This document shows, one piece after another, positions 9,895 to 21,767 of a DNA stretch of 64,000 nt. The notes below the pieces were generated by a model that was not told the DNA's origin, made no database searches, and saw only the letters and a list, made by a program, of their open reading frames with translations. The first letter of the stretch is position 1, and every line of letters begins with the position of its first letter. This DNA is from Endothia cerciana. Lineage: Eukaryota > Ascomycota > Sordariomycetes > Diaporthales > Cryphonectriaceae. The position numbers and the translations under genes were made by a program. The stretch is from assembly GCA_026119935.1 (NCBI GenBank), contig JALRMH010000007.1, positions 1,045,097-1,109,096 of the forward strand, written 5' to 3'.

Positions 9895-11598
9895 ATGCCA
9901 CCACGCTGTACAGGAGGCTCGCCAGCCTTCCTGCCCTTCCTCTACCCATCTCTGTTCCTCACCAAGGTTTCGAAGACAAGCAGGGCCGTCAAGGTCAGAC
10001 ACCATGTCACCGAAACCGTTTCGGCAGAAACATCGTCGACATCATCGAGGCTGAATCCCAGTCCCGACGACTACTACATCACCACTTTTGCCGACAAGGC
10101 CAGGCTAAGCCTGTTCGCCGGAAGCGGCGGTAATGGCTGTATCAGCTTTGCCCGCGATGCCTACTTGCCTGATGGACCACCTAACGGCGGCGACGGAGGA
10201 CATGGCGGCAATATCTACATTCAGGCCGTGTATGGCGAGACGTCTCTCCACAAGCTAGCACGGCGACAATTCTTCAGAGCGTCGAGAGGCACCAACGGCC
10301 AGGGAAGCAACAGGGCGGGGAGACGAGGCGAGGATCTCATCATCACTGTGCCTGTGGGAACCGTTGTCCGCGAACTGAGTCGGGAGGATCCTGAAGCAGA
10401 GGACCAGTTCCGCAGGCGGGCGGCACGGTCGCGCAAGTCGCTCGCCGCGCCAAGGGATGCGCATTCGGAAGAATCCTCGACAGCGCCGTCCCCCCCCGAG
10501 GAATCGCAATACGACAATCCTGAGATTGACAAGTGGGTGTTGTACCCAGGCATATCGTCTTCCGAGAAGAAGAAAATCTGGATTCCGGATCTGCCCAGGC
10601 GAGAGAAACTCTTCGCTCAGCCACCAGCACCCATTCAACTTGACCTGTCGAGACCCACACGGAGGCCTATACTCCTCGCAGCAGGTGCTCTAGGCGGGCT
10701 AGGAAACCCGCACTTTGTCTCCCGGGAGATGCCAAGACCGCTGTACGCGACGATGGGAGACAAGGCTGTCTCGATGAAGATCGAGCTAGAGCTGAAGCTT
10801 CTTGCGGACGTTGGGCTTGTGGGCCTCCCCAACGCGGGAAAGAGCACACTCGTGCGGGCTCTGACGAACAGTCGCGCGCGTGTGGGCGCTTGGGCCTTCA
10901 CGACCTTGCAGCCCAATATTGGCACTGTAGTCCTTGACAACAATCGCGGCAGACCGATCGTCACGAGCTATCACCGGCAGGAGCCGGATGAGACCTGGGA
11001 GGGGGACGTGGACGTGAGGCAGCGCAAAAGGTTCACCGTCGCAGACATCCCTGGATTGATCGAGGGTGCCCATCTGGACAAGGGCCTGGGAATTGCCTTC
11101 CTTCGTCACGTGGAGAGGGCTGGTGTGCTGGCTTTCGTGATTGACCTGAATGCCGGAAATGCGGTGGAGGCACTTAAGTCGCTCTGGAACGAAGTCGGTC
11201 TGTATGCACAGATGCGTGAGGAGGAAGAGCAAGATCGTGAACGCGGAGCAAGAATCGAATACGACCTCAATGCAGGAATTAGCGAGGCATCATCGCGTTG
11301 GGGTCAGAACTGGCCGATTCACTCTGAGTATCCTTCCACGCCGGAGAACCGAGGGGGCCTCCACATTGCAGCGAAGCCGTGGTTTGTGACCGCCACGAAG
11401 GGTGATCTGCCGGGAGCGAAGGAGAACTTCAAGGAGCTGCGGGAGTACCTGACGAAGGTGACCAACGGCGACGAGCCGCATCCTAGTGGGATCGAGAAGG
11501 CGTGGATCAAGGACTGTGCAGCTATACCAGTCAGCGCCATTAAGGGACACGGCGTGGACAGGATCATCCACTGGACCGTGGGACTCCTGGATGGCTAG
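9895..11598 (+). CDS. mtg2: Mitochondrial Obg/CgtA-type GTPase (Mtg2)
   Basis: An Obg-family GTPase of 567 residues without introns. In yeast, Mtg2 associates with the mitochondrial large ribosomal subunit and is needed for its assembly. Residues 1-55 are basic and Ser/Thr-rich, consistent with a mitochondrial presequence. The Obg fold follows (from about residue 62) with Gly-rich blocks GSGGNGCISF, PNGGDGGHGG and GQGSNRAGRRGED. A charged insertion at about 160-235 is typical of fungal members. The G domain has the P-loop GLPNAGKST at residues 310-318, an FTTLQPNIG switch I, DIPGLIEGAH (G3), TKGD in place of the usual NKxD (G4), and SAIKG (G5). The start is the first ATG in frame. It is divergent from the upstream gene. 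Confidence 0.95.
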   Translation: MPPRCTGGSPAFLPFLYPSLFLTKVSKTSRAVKVRHHVTETVSAETSSTSSRLNPSPDDYYITTFADKARLSLFAGSGGNGCISFARDAYLPDGPPNGGDGGHGGNIYIQAVYGETSLHKLARRQFFRASRGTNGQGSNRAGRRGEDLIITVPVGTVVRELSREDPEAEDQFRRRAARSRKSLAAPRDAHSEESSTAPSPPEESQYDNPEIDKWVLYPGISSSEKKKIWIPDLPRREKLFAQPPAPIQLDLSRPTRRPILLAAGALGGLGNPHFVSREMPRPLYATMGDKAVSMKIELELKLLADVGLVGLPNAGKSTLVRALTNSRARVGAWAFTTLQPNIGTVVLDNNRGRPIVTSYHRQEPDETWEGDVDVRQRKRFTVADIPGLIEGAHLDKGLGIAFLRHVERAGVLAFVIDLNAGNAVEALKSLWNEVGLYAQMREEEEQDRERGARIEYDLNAGISEASSRWGQNWPIHSEYPSTPENRGGLHIAAKPWFVTATKGDLPGAKENFKELREYLTKVTNGDEPHPSGIEKAWIKDCAAIPVSAIKGHGVDRIIHWTVGLLDG

Positions 11599-11829
11599 GT
11601 CGTCAAACCTCAATATAGAAACAAGCAAGCCGCGGTTCGCTTTTACATCATCAAACAGTGATTGAAGAGGGCCATTTCACGGAATAATGAGACTGGATTC
11701 CTGCCACCATAAGAACATCAAAGCTCACATCACGTCATAAAACATTCAGGGCAGGCGAGTCCGGCGGCTGCCCTATCTCTCCATCGTCAAAGCGGCGCAC
11801 CTTCGGTGCGTCTCATCAAGCTCGACCCC

Positions 11830-12985
11830 TCAAGCGGACCTCGGCCCACCACGTTCTCGGTGTGCAGTTCCTGCGGCCTCTGCGACCGCTATCCTGAAGT
11901 CGGCATCGCTCTGGTTCATCTCTAGTTCTTCGATCTTGCCGTCATGGCCATTCTTTTCTCGAGTGCGCTTCAACATAGGTAGCGAGCCAGCAATGATTCC
12001 CAAGCTACACTCGATGACCGTCCACATCACGATCTTCCCCGTGCTGTACAGGTAGTTGTCATCTGAACTGTATGCATCCGTGTATACCGTGCGCAACACG
12101 GAAGCGATGGAGGCACTATTGGAATAAACCAACTGTCAGCATCTGTCGAAACAGAGTCGACGGGATGATATGGAAGAGTATCTACTCACACGATACCGAA
12201 GCCTAGGGCTACGCCGGTCATGATCTTCGACTTGAGAGTCATCTTAGGACTCCATAGTAGGAGGGTCGAGATGGTGGCCATCGCCAAGTCCGACACAACG
12301 TCAAATGCATACCCTGTTTTGGCAAGGGCGACGAAGACGTCCGAGTCCATACAAGTCCCATCGCCAGTCCAATTCGACTGGATGGGCCTGCACCTCGCCA
12401 GCAGGGTGATGACTCCCGCGACGCACAGCGCAATGACGAGTACGATGAGGCCCCAGACGATGTAGACGAATCGTCTCTGTCTATCGATTCGCTTCAGCGT
12501 GGTGAGGATGCTGGTCTTGATGAAAACGAGATCGATGGTGTAGAAGATCTGCCAGAGAAAAAGATACTGGGATATTGTTTGTCAGATCAAGGACCCCGGC
12601 GACACTCAAAGGGCTAGGGGACGGACCTCCTTGCCCTCGTGCTCCAGCTCAGCATTGAGCTTTGAATCCGGCGACCCGATGCCAACGAAGGTCCCATGCA
12701 TCACGATGGCGTTGTGTACCAGATTCACAACCTGCGGAGGACGGATTAGCCTTGCTCGCTGTTCACCCGCTACGCCACAGTATCCTCAGCCAGGAGACTT
12801 GCCAGTGCCGTACACATAAGGTAGTCATCATTGCCAAGCTGCTTGCTCCTAAACTTCAGCCAAGTCCGGAAGCCAATTACATTGGTTGAAACGATAGTGA
12901 AAGCGAGCGTGACGCCAAAGATTGCGGCAGCGAACTTCTCGGGCTCGAGAATATCGGCCAGATACTCAGAGGCAAGGGCGGCCAT
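11830..12985 (-). CDS. Rhodopsin-like seven-helix fungal integral membrane protein
   Basis: The spliced model has four exons: 12985-12803, 12731-12627, 12566-12190 and 12115-11830 (951 nt, 316 residues). Introns are 71, 60 and 74 bp. The first intron can only be spliced in frame using a GC donor (CTG|GCAAGT) with acceptor CCGCAG, which joins DDYLMCTAL to VVNLVHNAIV. The protein belongs to the large fungal rhodopsin-domain/Pth11-related family of plasma-membrane proteins. It shows a hydrophobic helix near residues 17-37, the signature YLFLWQIFYTIDLVFIKTS, several further helices, and a short charged cytoplasmic tail (KRTREKNGHDGKIEELEMNQ). Members are candidate receptors but ligands are mostly unknown. 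No CFEM domain is present. Confidence 0.85.
12732..12802 (-). other. Probable GC-AG spliceosomal intron
   Basis: The 71-bp intron starts GCAAGT (the strong consensus that GC donors need), has a GCTAAT branch-like site, and ends CCGCAG. The nearby GT dinucleotides give a shifted or interrupted frame, whereas the GC donor gives seamless conserved protein. Confidence 0.75.
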
Positions 12986-15900
12986 CTTGAAGGAATGAAA
13001 GAATGAATGAGGACGAGAGGATGAGAGGAAGAGGCAGTGAGAGAAAGCGAGGGAATGGAAGCTGAGGTGGCCTCACAGTCTCTGCTGCGAGCTACCGGGA
13101 CCGGAAGAGAGGGCTGGATGGCACATGGGCGAAAAGCCTCCTTTGGCAGCCAGCACGAGGATGCATGCCATCTTTTATGAGAATGGCACGCCCGGGTGCA
13201 TTTGCGCCGCAGTATAAGGCTGGCCAGATCATAGCAGAAACAAAGTGGCATTAGGGAGGGTGTGTCCACTTTATTTTTCCCGGATGTCGTCCCCCTTTCT
13301 CATCCCTTGCTCCAGCTCTCCATTCTCCATAATCACACACACAACATTGGTAGCCCTTACCCATCTCCCGGACCCCGATGCACGAATGTAGTTCATATAA
13401 GAGGAAGTGCCTTGATGCTCTTTAGATAGGTGCATGATAAAGCATATCACAGCATATCGTGGACACCCCGGGACAGGGATTGCCGTGGGTCGATCCGTTC
13501 ATCCTGATTCGAAACATCCGCCATTATGCCGGGGTCCCCAACAAGGGATCTGTTAGATGTAAATCAAATTGATCTCCGAGATTCAGGCACGGGTTACCCC
13601 AGGTTCGTGGGGAATGTTTCGCACTCGGAGACTGCATCGTCACCTTTGTGATGGCTCTGGACAGGGTAAACGGTCAAGGCTGTCACGTCGGTCGACCCAA
13701 ACAGTTGGTCAATGGGAAAGCCAACTGTGACGAGAGCACTAAATGCGATTACTCCTTATGATAAAGAGTGGGAGGGATCGTGCGGTCTCTTGTGATTTTC
13801 TCGAACCCATTCCACGCCTGATACTGTACCTCGCGATCCACATCGGAATGTGTTGCAAAGAGTCTCTTAACCCCCCTCCCCTCTTCTTCCCCCAAAGTTG
13901 GCACTCTCAATTCGCTCCTCCTTCCAGTATCATCCAGAATACTAAGCAGAATAGCTGCCTCGTCTCAGACAACCTATGAGGTCAGAATAACCCAACGACC
14001 CGCGGATCAAAAAGGTTACAACCCAATGATACTGGTTGGAAGATGTTGTGCGGTCTATCTAGTTCCTCAACCTGGCCTTGTTCCGTAGGTCCTCAACTTC
14101 CGGTCGGTTGGCCCATTGGGGACATCGAGTTGTATAAGGGGTTGGTGAACCACACTGATACACATTTCTTCTGCTGGTTAATTCAATCGGTGGCCGTGTT
14201 GAGTGGTGAACTTACCTGAGCTGACCTCCGGAAGCTCCGATTTCGTCAATAGTTGCCATTACCTCTTCCGAGACTTATTATCATTATTGATTGCTGCTAA
14301 TTTCTCTCCCCTTCAGACCTCTTTAAAACTCCGTCAATCTACACAGATCGCACTACGCAAGATTCTTTCTGCAGGAGCTACGGCGAGTCTTCATGGTAAA
14401 GAAGCGGATTCCGCTGGCACACTTTGGCCATTAGGGTTTCTGACATTTTCTCCTTTGACCACTTCTGGATGATCGAGAATTTGAACCAGCCTCAGTCAGT
14501 CCTTTGCTGTTCAACGCGTCCCTCTCTGCCTAGAGGAAATTTCGGGTAGAAAGATGATCAATAAGCCAGCCATCCACTACAGACGGGTAAGAACTGTATA
14601 TTCATGTATTCTTGGCTGATCAAAAGTCTTCGTTGGAAATCTGCCCTCCCCCCTTTCCCCTTACCTCATTACTACAGTCAGTCAGCCAATCGTACGCCTG
14701 TCCCCACAGGTGCCAGAGAATGGTATGAGATTGTCGTGGGACGACTTGTTCGCACAGGTTGAGGATGACTGCAATACTATGGATCATATTCAGCAAGGGG
14801 TCCCGTCCTATAGAAGACAGAGGCAGTATAACTGGCTGGGCTGGTAAGAGCTAGGTGCACATGGGCCAAGTTGTATTGATTATAGTCTCTAAAGGCCAAT
14901 AAAAGCTGATGCGTACGCACAGGCAAAAATAACGAGATGGAGGGTTAAGTGGATGAGGCTCAGAGGCCAGGGCCACGAAGCCTGCTGGTCGTCGTTGATT
15001 GGTGTTGATCGACAACAAAGATGGTTCGTTAATTAAAGACCTGTAGCTTCGGCATCGACAGCTTCATCGTGAGGACTGACGTCCTTCAGAAAGGAGTCAA
15101 GTGTGCTGTGAAGGCCTGGGGTCATCGATATATCATCAACTTCTGCCCCCAAAAGGTTGCAAGGTAGCCTGGAGGCTTCAAATCCGGACGAATGATGTAT
15201 CCAGGCATAGTTTGAGATCGGTTCTAACTAGGAATCTTTCGTACACAATGGATTGTTAGCTCAATTCTTACTTACTACTGGATACGGATAAACAAGCAGG
15301 AAACTAACCCTCATTTTCGACCCCGAGTCTTGGTCAGGACGCGATCCTGATATTCTAAGGGCAATGAACCTCCCGTGAAAACAACACCAACTCTTTTGCT
15401 TTCCCGGTATTGCATTGGGCCTTAGCAGACACACACACACACACACACACACACCCAAAAAAAAACCAAAAAAAAGAGGGAGGTTCGAGAGTCCGTGATG
15501 GCAGCCTTGCATCGTATTTGCTGAGTGTTATATCGCGGTGGAATCAAAGACTCACTGTGCCCTGTCCAATCTTACCAGACTCACTGTGTCCTTTCATTAA
15601 TTTCCAAGAAGTCTTTAGTATTTCATCCCAAAGAGTAGTCAACTCAAAGTCCGGCGGCTGCAATCACCGGGGATGAGCTACATTTTGGCGGTCCTCAAGT
15701 CATTTATGTTGCAGGAGGTGTGTGCCACGTATCTGAAGTCCCTCAGAGCTACACCTGCAGCACCTGGCTTAGGTGACTACCAAGATTGAATATAGGCACC
15801 TGTGACGTTCTAGCCGGCTCATCGTTGCTGATCAGGGGTGGCACGTGATCCCTCGGCCTACAGGAGCTGTCCCGTGTTTCTCCGTGCTGCCACGTCAAAA

Positions 15901-17008
15901 TATCGATTGTAAGGGCTGCGGAAGGTCCTGAAAGCGGTGTAAGCGCTCCCTCCGGCATTCCTTGCAAGTCTGATGTTCCCAAGACGCCTTGAGGTTCTTT
16001 TCTCCGGCCGCGCCAGCCAACTGCTGGGGGGGGACCGATTATATAAGCGGAGTGCGTCCATTAAGTATGTTAGTCCGTTTATGCTGCCATTGGTACATAG
16101 TACTGTGGTATTGGGACCATAAAGACCAGTCTGAGCCGAGCAAACCGTTGGACATGTAAAATGACAAGACTGGACGGATTTCGCTCGGCGCTGACTGCAT
16201 GCATGGGCCCCACCCACAGAATGTTACGTTGTATGAAACAGAGCACCCTATTGGTTGAAACATAGGCCAACCGCGAGTATTCCGTCAATCTGACGTGAAT
16301 GATAGAGGGCCCAGTACGATGCGCCCCGTCCCCCCATAAGGGGCTCAGGGTCGTATTTCGGCAGCCGTCTGATTCAGTCACGCGCGCAAGCGAGGGCGGA
16401 TGAAGGTTCGTCTCTGCGGGCGTGTGCGTATGTGAAGAAGAATCCACTGGCGTAATCACCCGATTAAGCGGCGGCTCGTCCACTATGGTTGCATAGAAGG
16501 AAGCGGGAATCCTTCGAGAACGGGGCCGGATCAGCGGGGCAATTGGACCACGAGCAAGGGCGGAAAGTCGATGTGCAGGCAACGCAAAGGGCCGTGGGGG
16601 CCAAGAAATCCTTCCGCTCCCTCCTTAGGGAGAAGCAGGCAGACATGCAAGGTACTTAAAGTTGGGGGTGTGGCATCGCCTGGCGTTGGTTGTTCGGCCA
16701 TCCAACACTCCTGCAACCTGCAACCCTTCGGCAAAAAAGCTGAGCCTCCGCAGATTTATCGAAACTTGGTCACAGTCTGTCCTCCTGCAGCCTGCCTCAC
16801 ACGACCTCCCTCCTAGCTCTGAGCGCCTGGGTCTATTCAAGCCTCCCGCTCGCTTGGCTCTCAACATTGCATCTCTGAACCTTGCCGGCTGGTTAGGAAA
16901 AGGCCAAGCCCCCCGAGACTAGACCGCCCCTCCGGGGTCCAGCGCCTCTCTCACTTGGGAAACAACCCCGACTCTGAAGCGACAGCTCGGCAGGGAGCCG
17001 GATAAGCG
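12986..17008. other. Long gene-poor interval
   Basis: About 4 kb with no convincing coding region on either strand; the longest open frames are under 170 codons and none resembles a family I know. The stretch 14150-14480 and parts of 15000-15650 are relatively AT-rich. An (AC)n tract lies at 15429-15454, followed by A-runs. The last few hundred bases form the leader of the GNAT gene. Confidence 0.5.
15429..15454. repeat. (AC)13 microsatellite
   Basis: A perfect dinucleotide array, followed immediately by C3A9-like and A-rich sequence. Confidence 0.95.
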
Positions 17009-17812
17009 ATGGCAACAGAGATCCCGAAGGTGCAGTTATCCTTCGAGCAAGAAGATTGGGAGAAGTTGGGTATCACCCCTTGGTTTTCCTACAAAGTTCG
17101 ACTGCCCCCCCGGCCACTACCTCCGATCTCAGCTCGGCCCCAGGTCCGAACAAAACGCCTGGTCATACGCTCGATCCTGCCCTCTGACCTCGAGAACTTC
17201 TACGAGCTTCGGCGGATCCCCGAGACGCAGACGCACTCGACATCACGGGGCCGGGCGGAACGGAGCCTGGACGAGACGCGCGAGAGCATCAAACGCCTCC
17301 AGGCGCCATATGACGAGCGGCACTGGTACTTCGGGGCCTTCCTAGCCTCCACCGGGGAGCTCGTCGGCGAGGGTGGTCTTCCGGACACGGAGCACCAGCC
17401 GGTCTCGGGATGGACCAGGTGTGAGGTCCTGATAAAGCCACAATACTGGAGACAGGGCTTTGGAACTGAGTTCTTCAGGGCCGTTCTGGATTCGTGGTGG
17501 CATCTTCCCCGGGAGCTGAGGAGACATCAGCTACTACCCTTCTGCATAGGGAACCAGGAGCCTGGCACCGAGGTTGCGGAGCGCCTCGAATTGATCTGGG
17601 AGGCCAGCAACACCGCAGCGTGCAATTTCTTTCCCAAAGTCCTCAGCCAAGCACCCGTCTCACACGAGGGCTTCTTCACGACTTTCGACTGGCGGGAAGG
17701 ACGCGAGGGCGATCTTGTCCGGTGGGCCGGCACAATGGTGGTAAATCCGCTACGCCCAGCACCTGATCCTAACTCGGAGGATCCGGACTCAGAGGATACC
17801 GACTCGGAGTGA
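17009..17812 (+). CDS. GNAT-family N-acetyltransferase
   Basis: An intronless 267-residue protein with a GCN5-related acetyltransferase domain of the type seen in RimJ/RimL-like enzymes. It transfers the acetyl group from acetyl-CoA to an amine; the substrate cannot be told from sequence. Visible features are TKRLVIRSILPSDLENFYELR at the domain start (about residue 49), WYFGAFLASTGELVGEGGL (central strands), and the acetyl-CoA pyrophosphate loop YWRQGFGTEFF near residue 150 (R/Q-x-x-G-x-G/A). After that come AERLELIWEASNTAACNFFPKV (the Asn/Ser-containing helix typical of the fold) and a WAGTMV end. The C-terminus is an acidic repeat (SEDPDSEDTDSE). There is no signal peptide. The start is the first in-frame ATG. 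Confidence 0.88.
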   Translation: MATEIPKVQLSFEQEDWEKLGITPWFSYKVRLPPRPLPPISARPQVRTKRLVIRSILPSDLENFYELRRIPETQTHSTSRGRAERSLDETRESIKRLQAPYDERHWYFGAFLASTGELVGEGGLPDTEHQPVSGWTRCEVLIKPQYWRQGFGTEFFRAVLDSWWHLPRELRRHQLLPFCIGNQEPGTEVAERLELIWEASNTAACNFFPKVLSQAPVSHEGFFTTFDWREGREGDLVRWAGTMVVNPLRPAPDPNSEDPDSEDTDSE

Positions 17813-18172
17813 TTGAAAACGGCGGGTGGATCTTTATCGGCATGAGTGTACATCCTGCTGTGTTATACTATTACATCAAATACAAGTTCTTAAGAGGCAA
17901 GTCTAGCTTGGGGAGGACCCCAAGGCGGCTCTGACAACTGCATGTCAAGTGCCGCGGTCCAGAAGAAAAAATCAAAAAAATACATATCGTATACCCCTTA
18001 TGGCGTATGACCCGGACTCCTCCTTTGCAAAATATAGGATCGCAAGGAGCATCTAAAAGGACCCGGAGCCCCGCAATCATATGCAATTCTACCCTGGTAC
18101 GGGATATAACATAGTACTATGTAGCTGGCCGGCACGCCCCACATGCCATGATGGGGGGAGGGGGGAGGCCCC

Positions 18173-18185
18173 GGGGGGGGGGGGG
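18173..18185. repeat. G13 homopolymer
   Basis: A run of 13 G preceded by GGGGGGAGGGGGGAGG, so the whole segment from 18153 is a plus-strand G-rich tract with quadruplex potential. Confidence 0.9.
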
Positions 18186-19244
18186 CGCGAGAACCTGCTG
18201 TATACCTGGGCATTTAACTAAGGTTCTTCATCAGCCGCGAAACGGTCTATGTCTGCGTTTCATGTCCAGGTTTTCAGCAATCGCAGACCGTATGACATGT
18301 CCTGTCTTGCATCAACCAGCTCAGATCTGGGTGAGGTTTTCAAATGCACCTATTGACACCCATTGATCTGTAACCTTTCCAAGGCAATTGTTGCGGAGTC
18401 AGAACCACAGCCAATCCGGAAGTATACTGGAGTTCAGTCCACCCCCTCCCCCCGTCTTCCTGACGCGGTGTCATTGCACTAGATTTCCTGACAGGGTCCC
18501 ATTTTACCATGCATTCCTGTGTTCCCCATTTATTTTTTTTTTCTTTCCTTTTTTTTTCTCTTCCTTTCCCCTCAAACGCAAACCACAACCGCAATTTCCG
18601 CAACTCTCACAACCCCGCTGTGAAGATTCCTGGCCCAGGCGGCATGTTGGACTGATCTCAAAATCCTTCCAGTATGGGTCCACGGGTGCACTTCCTCCTC
18701 AACCACGGGATTGATCGGTCCGCTTGCTCCGGCGCCTGGCTCGGTGTACTTCCTGAAGGCCCAATTTTTGAGGCGACTCGTCAATATGATACCTCACAGA
18801 AGAAGAAAAAAGCACCTCTCCTGCAGGAAGCATGACAGGGGGCACCGCATGTATTCAGGGAGGCGAAACAGTTTACCCAGCACCCACGACCAAAGTAACC
18901 CAGGGGTTGGACGGACCAATGACTTCGTGGAAGTGAACTTTGCAGCTGCTCTACTCGTGTCGATGAAAGAAAGGCGGAGCTGGTCTACTCTTGTTCGAGG
19001 TGATCTGGCGGGAATATCCAAGTACGCGTCTCAACACGTCGTGGACAGGTCCTTGAGAGGCCTGCTGTGCAAGTGTAGTTAGGGTCAGAGAGTTGTATAT
19101 ACAGTGGTCCCTTTGGTTTCCAATTCGGCTAGAGAATTTTCAGTGGTTTATAAAGACGGCTACCACACACTATACAGGCCAGGCCATCAGCCGTTCACTC
19201 TGTGGATACGGTAAAGGCTGCGAAAATAGCAGTGGAGGCATTTG

Positions 19245-19342
19245 ACGATCCTGGGATTGGGCTCATTCTGGAATTTGTCTGGGTGCCTGGGGACAGGCGT
19301 GCACCCAGACAAATTCCAGAATGAGCCCAATCCCAGGATCGT
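19245..19342. repeat. Perfect 42-bp inverted repeat with 14-nt loop
   Basis: Left arm 19245-19286 and right arm 19301-19342 are exact reverse complements over all 42 positions, separated by a 14-nt spacer (CTGGGGACAGGCGT). The match stops at both outer ends after one base of the flank. The arms are not simple repeats. The unit could fold as a long hairpin in DNA or RNA. It could be a small foldback element, a palindromic duplication, a small-RNA precursor or an assembly artefact; no target-site duplication is obvious. Confidence 0.95.
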
Positions 19343-21012
19343 TCAGCCGTAATTGACCCATTGCTGTCACGTAATGCAGTTTCTAGCGAGTGCATGGGGT
19401 AAGGTGGAGGCTTGCCCGACCGCATTCCACCAAATGCTGGGAAGCGAGTCAGTCGTTTCGTGATCCTAGATTGTCTGCCCGGCCTTGGCACTGAAGACAA
19501 AATGATCTTGAAGCGAATTGTGCTGCGGAGAGATTACACGCCTCCCCTCCCCCCCCCTCCCGAAAAGGGAACCTTTCGCGTCCGAGATCCAGCGACATGA
19601 GGCAATAGGAGCAGCCAGGAGGCTTATCACTGGTCCCGAAACGCCGTTCGAACAATTCCGTGGTTCTCACATAGAGTAATGCTGTCTTGTATGCTTGTAC
19701 ACAGGTTTGTCCTGTAGGTGTCCTCGGTGTCTAGGCCAAGTCAACAGAGCAGTTTCATGAGCTTGGAGGTACCGCTCGCACCCCGCCCCCTGGGGCGACA
19801 CTATGGAGATGCGTAAGCTTGACTCTATCGTGAAAGGTCTCGGACGTGTACAGATTGCTATATCTTTGGGCCGCATCTCAAGACATCTTGGCAGGTCGCA
19901 TGCGCCCCGTAGAAACAGGCGTTGTGGAGTGTAACGGACCGCTCGCACTTCCACATCTGTGAATTGTGACCTTCATATCTGGGCGAGCATTAACAGGGTA
20001 TTTTCCTCCGACATCATGTGTAGTGTGTGATTCCAGCTATTCGCGTGTAAATCATGCCAGCCTGGTGACAGCTATTGAGCGCAGTACGGCCCGGGGCGAG
20101 GTGGACGATAGAGACAAGACTATATCGGGCGCCGACTTGCAGGTTCGGCGGTCGCCTTCTTCCTCGGAAACCGGTAGCAGCATTTGAGTGCCGTGTAGAG
20201 CTTGATTGAAGCCTAGCTCCGATGAACTGAGGGCGGTCTGGATTCCAGCCCATCTGTCATAAGACACCTTCGCATTTCCTGAAAACCGCCCCGGGGGGGG
20301 GGTGGGGTTGGGTGGTGGTCTTCCTGCATCAACTCGTTCGGCTTATATCTCAGGGCTTGAACATTTATGATCTGGAGGAATGCTTAAAGGGTTTTCACAT
20401 AATCATCACTGAATTTTTCTCCATGTCCTAAATGGTTTGACAGTAGCTTCGTATGTGGAGAAATCCCAAACGGCAACGGCGAAACGCTGACTCACCTGTC
20501 AGGACGTAATTGATATTGACAATTTCCCGATTTCCATTCCTGTTCGATTTTTCTAGTCTGCTACCTCTGGAAGTGTTTGGGGTCAAGAGAGCCTCTGTCC
20601 GTCTGCTTGGACCACCTGGATAGCTGCTATGTAAGAATAGGTGCTGCTACATACCCAGCCTTTACAGGAATGTAATGTAACCCGGAACTGGCGGCCGGAC
20701 CAGGGAGAGTGTCCCACGAGACTGTTGCCGGCCACTTCCTCTACCGAACATTGTCTCAGACATCACCGTCGTGCCAGCTTTCAAGCTCGTCAATACCAGG
20801 ACAGACATCTCTAGGTTGGCGAGAAGAGCTTCAGAGTATGGAGGGGGCATATCGCAATATGCCACCGCATAATCACAGCGAGAGGTGCGGCGGTAACGAA
20901 AACATCCAGGTCACTCATGACATAGCTTTATAGGGCCATCTGGCTGCCAACGTGATGATTCCCGTCGAGTCCCTATCAGATTTGAGTAGAGATGAACAAG
21001 AACAGCGCTTTT

Positions 21013-21027
21013 GGGGGGGGGGGGGGG
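21013..21027. repeat. G15 homopolymer
   Basis: An uninterrupted run of 15 G, preceded by T's, in the non-coding interval. Confidence 0.9.
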
Positions 21028-21205
21028 AAGTCTTTGATACAACTACTGTCCATCCGCCCTTCCAGCTCGTTCATTACCTTTCAGGGTTCACTGCTCCGGG
21101 AGATTGGTGCTGCTTCAGCCTCACCTGAGAGCCCACTCGGTCTATAAACAGGAATCGGAATCTTTATTTATTTATTGATTTCTGTTGTGTATTTTGTGAC
21201 CGCCA

Positions 21206-21217
21206 CCCCCCCCCCCC
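21206..21217. repeat. C12 homopolymer
   Basis: An uninterrupted run of 12 C; on the minus strand this is a G-tract. Confidence 0.9.
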
Positions 21218-21580
21218 AACACCATGAAATTACTATCAGATGACGCAGCGGCTGTCGGTAGAGGACAGGGGAAGGCTATATGCTGTCTGAGCTTCGCTCC
21301 CAGGTACGGAACACAGTGACGACTTCGGAAGGTGGGTTCGGATCTGAGCTAGAATGACATGATCATCCGGCGGAGGGTCTGGAGACTGTGGGTCTCACGA
21401 AAGCATACCAAGGGTTCCCCGTTCAAGGTTGTGTGTGGTGGAGCGAATGGGCTGTGTGGAGTCGCGCGGAGAGAGAACTCCATAGTACATAGTAGACACC
21501 GGTATAAGCCCTCCTCACCTGAGGATTTCTTATTCTGGCACGCTGGGTAACAACACTCTATGTCCGGCTCCGGGCTCGGA

Positions 21581-21594
21581 GGGGGGGGGGGGGG
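21581..21594. repeat. G14 homopolymer
   Basis: An uninterrupted run of 14 G followed by CGGGC. Confidence 0.9.
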
Positions 21595-21673
21595 CGGGCA
21601 CACTGAGCGGGCGTCCGGCTAGAGTTCAAAGCAACCACTCTTGCCATGCTGGCATGTGGGACGGACGGTGAAG

Positions 21674-21767
21674 GCATATAATATATATACATATATATAC
21701 ATACATACATTGTACATACATTGTACATATATACATACATACATACATATATATATGTATATACTTA
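21674..21767. repeat. AT-rich ATAC/ATGT tandem tract
   Basis: About 94 bp made almost entirely of ATAC, ATAT and TGTACAT units, including a duplicated CATACATTGTA motif, in an otherwise GC-balanced interval. The units are partly self-complementary, so the tract can fold. Confidence 0.85.

Noticed and set aside
14460..14500. TTTGAACCAGCC as a possible tRNA T-arm on the minus strand
   Set aside because: The flanking stem bases do not pair and no anticodon or acceptor stem could be built.
16079..16582. Minus-strand 167-codon open frame
   Set aside because: Low-information, Pro/Arg/Thr-rich translation with no family resemblance.
19195..19500. Minus-strand 101-codon frame crossing the inverted repeat
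   Set aside because: Mirror-image translation created by the palindrome, no gene features.
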